35,019 nucleotides of DNA, taken from positions 1 to 35,019 of the forward strand of contig JAFHCF010000064.1 of the NCBI GenBank assembly GCA_048497495.1, written 5' to 3'. Below are positions 29,519-35,019 of this stretch, one piece after another. Position 1 is the first letter of the stretch, and each line of letters starts with the position of its first letter. Origin of the DNA: JAFHCF01 sp048497495. GTDB lineage: Bacteria; Pseudomonadota; Alphaproteobacteria; Rhizobiales; Ancalomicrobiaceae. Below the pieces are notes generated by a model. That model had not been told where the DNA came from, searched no databases, and saw nothing but the letters and a program-made list of their open reading frames with translations. Position numbers and translations under genes: made by a program.

Positions 29519-31249
29519 ATGTCCCTGTCGATCGCCAGCCGGATCGCCTCCACCGCCCTCTCGGCGGCACAGGTTCAGATCTCCGTCGCCTCGTCCAACA
29601 TCGCCAATGCCGCCACCGACGGCTACACCACCAAGACCGCCGAGCAGAGCTCGGTGGTCTACAGCGGGCTCGGCACCGGCGTCGAGGTGTCGTCGATCTC
29701 CGGTGGCATCGACCGGCTGCTGTTGAAATCGCTGGTGGCGGCGGATTCCGAACTCGGCGCCGCCGACACCACCGCGACCTACACCGACCGGCTCCAGACC
29801 CTGCTCGGCACCACCGACGGCGAGGGCAGCTCGATCGCCGACGATCTGACCGCGCTGGAAACCGCCCTCCTGTCGCTCGCCTCGACCCCCGACGACGCCA
29901 CCCTGGTGACCACCACGGTCGACGCCCTCGACGACGTCGCCTCCGGCCTGCGCTCGCTCTCGGACTCCGTCCAGTCGCTCAGGGGCGACGCGGATCAGGA
30001 GATCGCCGCCGACGTGGACACCGTCAACGATGCGCTGAACACCATCGCCGACCTCAACCTCGCCATCGTCGCCGCCGAGGCGCAGGGCGTGTCGACCGCC
30101 GACCTGATCGATCAACGCGACACGGCGCTGCAGACCATCGCCGGGTTGATGGACGTCACCTGGTACACGACCTCGTCCTCGACGATGCAGATCTACACCT
30201 CGAGCGGTCAGGCCCTGCTCGACGGCACCGTCCACGAACTGAGCTACACGACCGTCGCCGCCATGACGTCCGAGACGGTGACGAGCGGCATCACCGTGTC
30301 CGGCAAGGACATCACCGCCGACATCGGCTCGGGCGCGATCGGCGCCCTGTTGACGCTGCGCGACGAGACCCTGCCCGCCGTCCAGGACGAACTCGACACG
30401 CTCGCCGCCGGCCTGATCGAGGCGATGAACGAGATCTCCAACACCGCCACCGCGGTTCCCGCCCCGACGTCGCTGACCGGAACCGCGAGCGTCGCGGCGA
30501 ACGACACCTTCTCGGCGACGGGCTCCGCCCGCATCGCTCTCGTCGACAAGGACGGCGCGCTGGTCTCCGAGGTCGATCTCGATCTCTCCGCCTACGCCAC
30601 GGTCGGTGAATTGGTCGACGCCCTCGACGCGATCTCCGGCATCGACGCGGAGATCGATGCCGACGGGCATCTGACCCTCACCTCGACGGTGTCCGGCGCC
30701 GGCATTTCCATCGGCGCCCTCGACGGCGTCACCGCCGACGGCGACAACCTGTCGGCCGCCTTCGGCCTCAACGATCTCGTCACCGGCACCAGCGCCGCCG
30801 ACATCCGCGTCTCCGCCGCCGTCCTCGCCGATTCGAGCCTGCTGCCGATCGCCACGCTCGACGAGGATGCCACCACCGCCGGCGACACCGCCCTCGCCGC
30901 CGCCTCGAGCGCGGTGGCGGAGGCGCTGAACACGGCGATGACGGACGACCGGCTCTTCGGCGCCGCCGGGAACCTCGGCAGCCGCACCGGCGATTTCGCC
31001 TCCTACGCCGCCGCGATCATCGCCGACGTCGCCTCGACCGCGTCGCGCGCCGAAACCGGCCTGACCACCGCCGAGACGATCCAGTCCAGCCTGGCGTCGA
31101 CCGTGAGCTCGCAATCCGGCGTCAACCTCGACGAGGAGACCGCCAAGATCACCGAGTATCAGGCCCTCTATGCCGCCGCCGCCCAGGTGATCCAGGCGGT
31201 CAACGAAATGTTCGCGACCCTGCTGCAGGTCGCCGAATCCGCGAGCTGA
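29519..31249 (+). CDS. flgK: Flagellar hook-associated protein FlgK (HAP1)
   Basis: Hook-filament junction protein, 576 residues. The N-terminal rod motif is SLSIASRIASTALSAAQVQI followed by SVASSNIANAATDGYTTKTAE. The DIN..I..L region reads TIADLNLAIVAAEAQGVSTADLIDQRD. The C-terminal junction motif is QSGVNLDEETAKITEYQALYAAAAQVI, matching the family's GVNLDEE-x6-YQ-x-YxAxAQVI pattern, and ends near MFATLLQVAESAS. GAGGAGAAG precedes the ATG. The stretch from about 240 to 470 is acidic, low-complexity-rich and presumably the exposed domain. It is co-transcribed with the flgN-like gene and flgL. Confidence 0.94.
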   Translation: MSLSIASRIASTALSAAQVQISVASSNIANAATDGYTTKTAEQSSVVYSGLGTGVEVSSISGGIDRLLLKSLVAADSELGAADTTATYTDRLQTLLGTTDGEGSSIADDLTALETALLSLASTPDDATLVTTTVDALDDVASGLRSLSDSVQSLRGDADQEIAADVDTVNDALNTIADLNLAIVAAEAQGVSTADLIDQRDTALQTIAGLMDVTWYTTSSSTMQIYTSSGQALLDGTVHELSYTTVAAMTSETVTSGITVSGKDITADIGSGAIGALLTLRDETLPAVQDELDTLAAGLIEAMNEISNTATAVPAPTSLTGTASVAANDTFSATGSARIALVDKDGALVSEVDLDLSAYATVGELVDALDAISGIDAEIDADGHLTLTSTVSGAGISIGALDGVTADGDNLSAAFGLNDLVTGTSAADIRVSAAVLADSSLLPIATLDEDATTAGDTALAAASSAVAEALNTAMTDDRLFGAAGNLGSRTGDFASYAAAIIADVASTASRAETGLTTAETIQSSLASTVSSQSGVNLDEETAKITEYQALYAAAAQVIQAVNEMFATLLQVAESAS

Positions 31250-31268
31250 GCGAGAAGGAGACGAACCC

Positions 31269-32174
31269 ATGTCGATGCGCGTCGCCACCTTCGCCATGAC
31301 CGACGGTCTGGTGCGCTCCGCCCTCAAGGTCCAGGCGCAGGAGGCCGAGGCGACGCTGCAACAGGCCTCCGGATCGGTCTCCTCCGATTGGGCCGGCTAC
31401 GGCTCCGGCGCCGGCCGCATCGTCGACCTCCAGGTCTCGATCGACCGGTCCACCGCCTATGCGGCGGCCGCCACCGAGGCCGACGCGCGGGTCCAGCAGA
31501 TGTACACCTCGCTCGGCTCGATGATCGACGGCATGACATCGTTCAAGTCCGACCTCGTCAACTTCTCGGCGACGCTCACCGACAGCGGCACCGAAGTCCT
31601 CGCCGAGACCGCGAGTTCCATGCTCGATACCCTGACGTCGCTGCTCAACACCCGCTTCGAGGGGCGATACCTCTTCTCCGGCGCCGCCACCGACACCGCC
31701 CCGGTCGATGCCGACGCCATCGTCGCCCAGACCGCGCCGTCGAGCGCCGATACCACGTGGTACGCCGGCGACGACGAGATCGCCTCTGTGCGCGTCGCCG
31801 ACGATCGCACGGTCGACTGGGGCGTCACCGCCGACGGCGACGGCTTCGAGAAGGCTCTGCGGGCGCTGGCGATGATCGCCGCCGGCAACGTCGACGACAC
31901 CTCGCTCGAGGAGGCCTCGACCCTCGTCGCCGAGGCCCTCGACGCGATGACCGTCACCCAGTCGAAACTGTCGCTCAGCGCCGAGTCGCTGGAGAGCGCC
32001 GTCGCCGACCAGGAGGACTACCAGAGCTTCGCCTCGACCCTGGTGACCGACGCGACCGCCGTTGACGTCGCCGAGGTGGCGGTCCGCTTGGCGAACCTCC
32101 AGTCCCAGTTGGAGGCGACCTTCTCCGCCATCGGCAAGGTCCAGAGCCTCAGCCTCGTCGACTATCTCTCCTGA
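31269..32174 (+). CDS. flgL: Flagellar hook-associated protein FlgL (HAP3)
   Basis: Second junction protein, 301 residues, with flagellin-like ends. The N-terminal helix is RSALKVQAQEAEATLQQASGSV. The conserved LLNTRFEGRYLFSGAATDTAPV block (about 130-150) is typical of FlgL. The C-terminal helix is VDVAEVAVRLANLQSQLEATFSAIGKVQSLSLVDYL (read in parts). The start is 20 bases after the flgK stop, with GAAGGAGA upstream. It is the last gene of the flagellar cluster. No rod, ring, motor or export genes follow before transaldolase. Confidence 0.93.
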   Translation: MSMRVATFAMTDGLVRSALKVQAQEAEATLQQASGSVSSDWAGYGSGAGRIVDLQVSIDRSTAYAAAATEADARVQQMYTSLGSMIDGMTSFKSDLVNFSATLTDSGTEVLAETASSMLDTLTSLLNTRFEGRYLFSGAATDTAPVDADAIVAQTAPSSADTTWYAGDDEIASVRVADDRTVDWGVTADGDGFEKALRALAMIAAGNVDDTSLEEASTLVAEALDAMTVTQSKLSLSAESLESAVADQEDYQSFASTLVTDATAVDVAEVAVRLANLQSQLEATFSAIGKVQSLSLVDYLS

Positions 32175-32528
32175 GGCGAGGCGCCGCGGTCGAGCCGAGG
32201 AGGGTCGGCGTTCCGCCGGATCGCCCGATGGAACGGCGCCGGACGCGGATCCCTCGTCACATCGACCTCCGAGAACGACCGGTCCGGCAGGCGCGCGCCT
32301 CGCGCCGTGGCGCGGTCGCGATGGAAACCGAAGCCGAACATCGCCGATTCGAGAGAAGCCGGCGAATGATCCCCGCCCGGCCCGCCGCGCGCCACGGCTG
32401 TGCGATAGGTGAAACGCCGATGCGCGAAAGGCCCTCTGTCCCACCGGCGCGATTTCGTCTATTCGAACCCCACCCACGGCGCGATGCGGCGCCATCCCAT
32501 CGCCACGGCCAAGGGAGAACGACCGAGC
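32175..32528. other. Gene-less stretch between flgL and transaldolase
   Basis: 354 bases with no convincing gene; the open frames lack ribosome sites and coding character. No clear terminator or promoter is seen, although both are expected here. Confidence 0.5.
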
Positions 32529-33479
32529 ATGACCCTCTCCAAACTCGACCAGCTTCGCGCCATGACCACCGTCGTCGCCGACACCGGCGACTTCGAGGCC
32601 GTGCGCCGCCTCGCCCCCGTCGACTGCACCACCAACCCGACACTGGTGCTGAAGGCCATCGCCCTGCCGCACTTCGCCGATGTGGTCGAGGAGGCGCTCG
32701 CCTGGGGTCGCGCGCTCGGCGCCGACCGGGCCCGTGTGGTCGAGGCGGTCGCCGATCGGCTCGCCGTCTCGGTCGGCGCCCAACTCACCGAGCTGGTGCC
32801 CGGCCGCGTCTCCACCGAGGTCGACGCCGATCTCTCCTTCGACACCGCCGCCACCGTCGCCAAGGCGCGCGCCATCATCGACGCCTACGCGGCGCGCGGC
32901 ATCGGCCGCGACCGCATCCTGGTCAAGGTCGCCGCCACCTGGGAGGGGATCCGCGCCGCCGAGATCCTCCAGAAGGAGGGCATCGACTGCAATCTGACGC
33001 TGATCTTCTCGCTCACCCAGGCCATCGCCTGCGCCGATGCGCGCGCCTTCCTGATCTCGCCCTTCGTCGGCCGCATCCTCGACTGGTGGGTGAAGTCGAC
33101 CGGCCGGACCTATGCCCCGACCGAGGATCCCGGCGTCGTCTCCGTCGCCGCCATCTGGCACTATTTCAAGGCTCACGGCATCTCCACCGTGGTGATGGGC
33201 GCCTCCTTCCGCAATGCCGCCGAGATCGAGGAACTGGCCGGCTGCGACCGCCTCACCATCTCGCCGGCGCTCCTCGACCAGCTCGCCGCCGACACCGGCG
33301 CCCTGCCGCGCCGCCTCGTCGCCGGGGGCGAGACGCCCGAGCCGATCGTCCTCGACGAGAAGGCCTTCCGCTGGCGCATGAACGAGGACGCCATGGCGAC
33401 CGAGAAGCTCGCCGAGGGCATCCGCGGCTTCGCCAAGGATCTCTCCGCCCTGAAGCGACTGGTCGCCGAGCGTTTGTGA
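32529..33479 (+). CDS. tal: Transaldolase (TalB type)
   Basis: Pentose-phosphate enzyme that moves a dihydroxyacetone unit from sedoheptulose 7-phosphate to glyceraldehyde 3-phosphate through a Schiff base. The 316 residues match classical TalB closely and colinearly. The Schiff-base Lys133 lies in ILVKVAATWEGI, and the acid/base pair Asp18 (VVADTGDF) and Glu97 (GRVSTEVDADLSF) are each one residue off the E. coli TalB numbering. DCTTNPTLVLKA, NLTLIFSLTQAIACADA and VVMGASFRNAAEIEELAGCDRLTISPALL are also present (read in parts). AAGGGAGAA is the ribosome site. It stands alone. Confidence 0.96.
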   Translation: MTLSKLDQLRAMTTVVADTGDFEAVRRLAPVDCTTNPTLVLKAIALPHFADVVEEALAWGRALGADRARVVEAVADRLAVSVGAQLTELVPGRVSTEVDADLSFDTAATVAKARAIIDAYAARGIGRDRILVKVAATWEGIRAAEILQKEGIDCNLTLIFSLTQAIACADARAFLISPFVGRILDWWVKSTGRTYAPTEDPGVVSVAAIWHYFKAHGISTVVMGASFRNAAEIEELAGCDRLTISPALLDQLAADTGALPRRLVAGGETPEPIVLDEKAFRWRMNEDAMATEKLAEGIRGFAKDLSALKRLVAERL

Positions 33480-33480
33480 G

Positions 33481-33498
33481 CCGCCGAATATTCGGCGG
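33481..33498. repeat. 18-bp perfect palindrome one base after the transaldolase stop
   Basis: CCGCCGAATATTCGGCGG is fully self-complementary. As RNA it gives an 8-bp stem with almost no loop and no T-run, so it is a poor intrinsic terminator. It could be a protein-binding site for the downstream transporter gene. Confidence 0.6.
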
Positions 33499-33595
33499 AG
33501 CGTCGGAGTTCGCGCCGCTCGACCGATGATCGGGCGCGTCCGCGAGAATTCCGATCGGTTGGGCGCGCCCGTCCCGGTCCCCTGCGGAGTGCTTC

Positions 33596-34474
33596 ATGCC
33601 GACCCTGGTGATCCCCCTCGGCCTCGCCTTCCTGATGCTCTGCGTCGGGCTCGAGACCCGCATCGCCGACTTCCGCGCCGTCGCCCATGCGCCCGCCGGG
33701 GTCGCCGCCGGGCTCGCCGCCCAGATCCTCGGCCTGCCGATTCTCGCCGGCCTCCTCGCCCATGTCCTCGGCCTGCCGCCGGTCCATGCCGTCGGCCTCG
33801 TCCTGGTGGCGGCGGCACCGGGCGGCGTCACCGCCAACTTCGTCACCCTGATGGGGCGCGGCGACGTGGCGCTCTGCGTCACCGTGACGGTGCTCGGCAG
33901 CCTCGCGGCACCGCTCACCGTGCCCCTCGTCGTCGGCATCGCCTTCACCCTCTTCGCCGGCGGCACGGTGGCGCTCTCCCTGCCGCTCGGGGCCACGATC
34001 GGCGCCGTCTTCGTCACCACGGTGGTGCCGCTGTTGATCGGGCTCGCGCTCGCCCGGCGCCGGCCCGAGGCAGTCGCCCGCCGCCGCGCGATGCTGCGCC
34101 GCGCCTCCTTCGTGGTCTTCCTCGCCATCGTCGCCACCGCCGTCCTGTCGCAATGGACGGCGCTCGCCGCCTCGTGGAGCGAGGTCGGCATCGCCGCGCT
34201 GGCGCTCAACCTCACGGCGATGGCGCTCGCCGCCCTCCTCGGCCGCGCCGTCGGCGTCGCCTCGCCCGGCCTCGTCGCCCTCGCCGTCTCCGGCGGATTG
34301 CGCAACATCGCCCTGGCGCTGACCGTCGCCATCGGCCTGCTCGGCCGCCCCGACGTGGCGGTCGCCGCCACCGTCTACGTCTTCGCCATGAACGCCTCCG
34401 CCCTCGCTCTGGTGGCCCTGCGCCGCCGCGCCTCCGGCTTGTCGGATGTCAAGGAACGACCGACCGTTTCGTGA
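33596..34474 (+). CDS. Bile acid:sodium symporter (BASS) family transporter
   Basis: Inner-membrane transporter of 292 residues with about nine to ten hydrophobic helices, starting LVIPLGLAFLMLCVGLETRIADF. The BASS core motifs are visible: AAPGGVTANFVTLMGRGDVALCVTVTVLGSL (read in parts), and near the end GLRNIALALTVAIGLLG followed by ATVYVFAMNAS. BASS proteins usually couple uptake of organic anions to sodium; the substrate here is unknown. The ATG 33596 is preceded by GGAGTGCTTC. The stop overlaps the start of the next gene (TGATG). Confidence 0.88.
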   Translation: MPTLVIPLGLAFLMLCVGLETRIADFRAVAHAPAGVAAGLAAQILGLPILAGLLAHVLGLPPVHAVGLVLVAAAPGGVTANFVTLMGRGDVALCVTVTVLGSLAAPLTVPLVVGIAFTLFAGGTVALSLPLGATIGAVFVTTVVPLLIGLALARRRPEAVARRRAMLRRASFVVFLAIVATAVLSQWTALAASWSEVGIAALALNLTAMALAALLGRAVGVASPGLVALAVSGGLRNIALALTVAIGLLGRPDVAVAATVYVFAMNASALALVALRRRASGLSDVKERPTVS

Positions 34475-34926
34475 TGACATCGCCGAGACCCGCGGATCTC
34501 GTTTCGCGATCCGCGGGCGAGGGTTCGAAGGTGGGCACGCACCACACGCGAAAGGGTTGGCTCGCCGGCCTGCGCCGCTTCTCCGGCGTCGGCGCGCTTC
34601 TCTTCGCCCTCGTCGTCCTCGTCGGCACCGCCCGCGCCCAGGCCCTGGCCTTCGCCGCCGGCGACGACGAACTCTGCGTCGCCATGGGCTTCCTCGGTAT
34701 CCGCGCCACGCCGACGCAGGCCGATCCGAGCGACCTCGCCGACGACCATCACGCCTGTTGCGATCTCGGCTTCTGTCTCGATGCCAGCGCTCTGCCGCCG
34801 AGCGTCCCGGACTTCGCCGCCGCCGGACGTCGCGCCCGCCGCCTCGCCCGTTCGCTGCCGCCGTCACCCGTCCGCCGCCGCCATCGTCGCGCCGGCCATC
34901 GCCCCCGCGACCCGCCCGGCGCCTGA
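34474..34926 (+). CDS. Small exported Cys/His protein, possibly DUF2946-like
   Basis: 150 residues beginning inside the stop of the transporter gene (TGATG), so probably co-translated. An N-terminal basic region is followed by a hydrophobic helix, VGALLFALVVLVGTARAQA, which looks like a signal peptide with cleavage after ARA. The mature part has DDHHACCDLGFCLDASALPPS, a His/Cys cluster resembling metal-associated DUF2946 proteins. After about residue 110 the frame turns Arg/Pro-rich and unconvincing, while another frame stays open to 34993. A frame error or a natural short protein are both possible. The remaining bases to the window end show nothing else. Confidence 0.5.
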   Translation: MTSPRPADLVSRSAGEGSKVGTHHTRKGWLAGLRRFSGVGALLFALVVLVGTARAQALAFAAGDDELCVAMGFLGIRATPTQADPSDLADDHHACCDLGFCLDASALPPSVPDFAAAGRRARRLARSLPPSPVRRRHRRAGHRPRDPPGA

Positions 34927-35019
34927 CTTCGACCGCCTCGCCGCGACGGAGGTCTCCGTCGCCGCGACCGGCCGGATGCCGGCGACCGCGTGACGGCCGG
35001 TTCCCGTACGCGCCCCCGA

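Noticed and set aside
31200..33176. 658-codon minus-strand frame opposite flgL and transaldolase
   Set aside because: Spans two confidently identified genes on the other strand and has no domain signal.

Overview
The window is GC-rich and reads as the chromosome of a flagellated alphaproteobacterium, most likely of the Rhizobiales/Hyphomicrobiales. The supporting signs are a hisN / MmgR-like sRNA / N-formylglutamate amidohydrolase / cpdR neighbourhood that I recall from rhizobia, a CpdR cell-cycle regulator, a small alphaproteobacterial-type flagellin, and a FlgN-FlgK-FlgL hook-junction set. All identifications come from reading the sequence and from family knowledge; no database search was run.

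Layout. (1) 1-7.2 kb, housekeeping and signalling: an Hsp20 chaperone with a sigma-32-type promoter and a possible SD-masking hairpin; an alpha/beta hydrolase whose C-terminus runs 255 bp into the convergent hisN; a DUF2332 protein; a small RNA matching the alpha-r8/suhB/MmgR family, surrounded by three TGC-N3-GCA boxes; an N-formylglutamate amidohydrolase; CpdR; and a globin-coupled diguanylate cyclase. (2) 7.5 kb: tRNA-Val(GAC). (3) 7.7-17.7 kb, a sugar or sugar-acid utilisation locus: a leftward operon (binding protein, two permeases, ATPase, unusually long IlvD/Edd dehydratase, 2-keto-3-deoxy-sugar-acid kinase) divergent from a LacI-type regulator and an SDR dehydrogenase. A near-perfect palindrome exactly fills the -35/-10 spacer of the leftward promoter and touches the -35 of the rightward one. 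The likely route is import, oxidation, dehydration, then phosphorylation to an Entner-Doudoroff-type intermediate. (4) 17.8-19.7 kb: an AT-rich island carrying a translationally overlapping GSCFA protein and SGNH-like protein, probably acquired by transfer and probably for polysaccharide or cell-surface work. (5) 20 kb: an OmpR-type response regulator with no kinase beside it.

(6) 21.2-32.2 kb, all rightward: a filament-end flagellar cluster. A sigma-54-type promoter precedes an EF-hand protein built of four ~50-residue repeats, one of them degenerate. Then come an ECF sigma factor, flagellin, FliD, FliS, a small unknown protein, a 93-residue FlgD, FlgE, another small protein, a FlgN-like chaperone, FlgK and FlgL. 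No rod, ring, motor or export-gate genes are present, so the basal body must be encoded elsewhere. (7) 32.5-35 kb: transaldolase, a BASS-family transporter and a small exported Cys/His protein at the window edge.

The observations most worth following are the sRNA with its flanking boxes, the EF-hand/ECF/filament flagellar module, the GSCFA-SGNH island and the shared sugar-locus operator.
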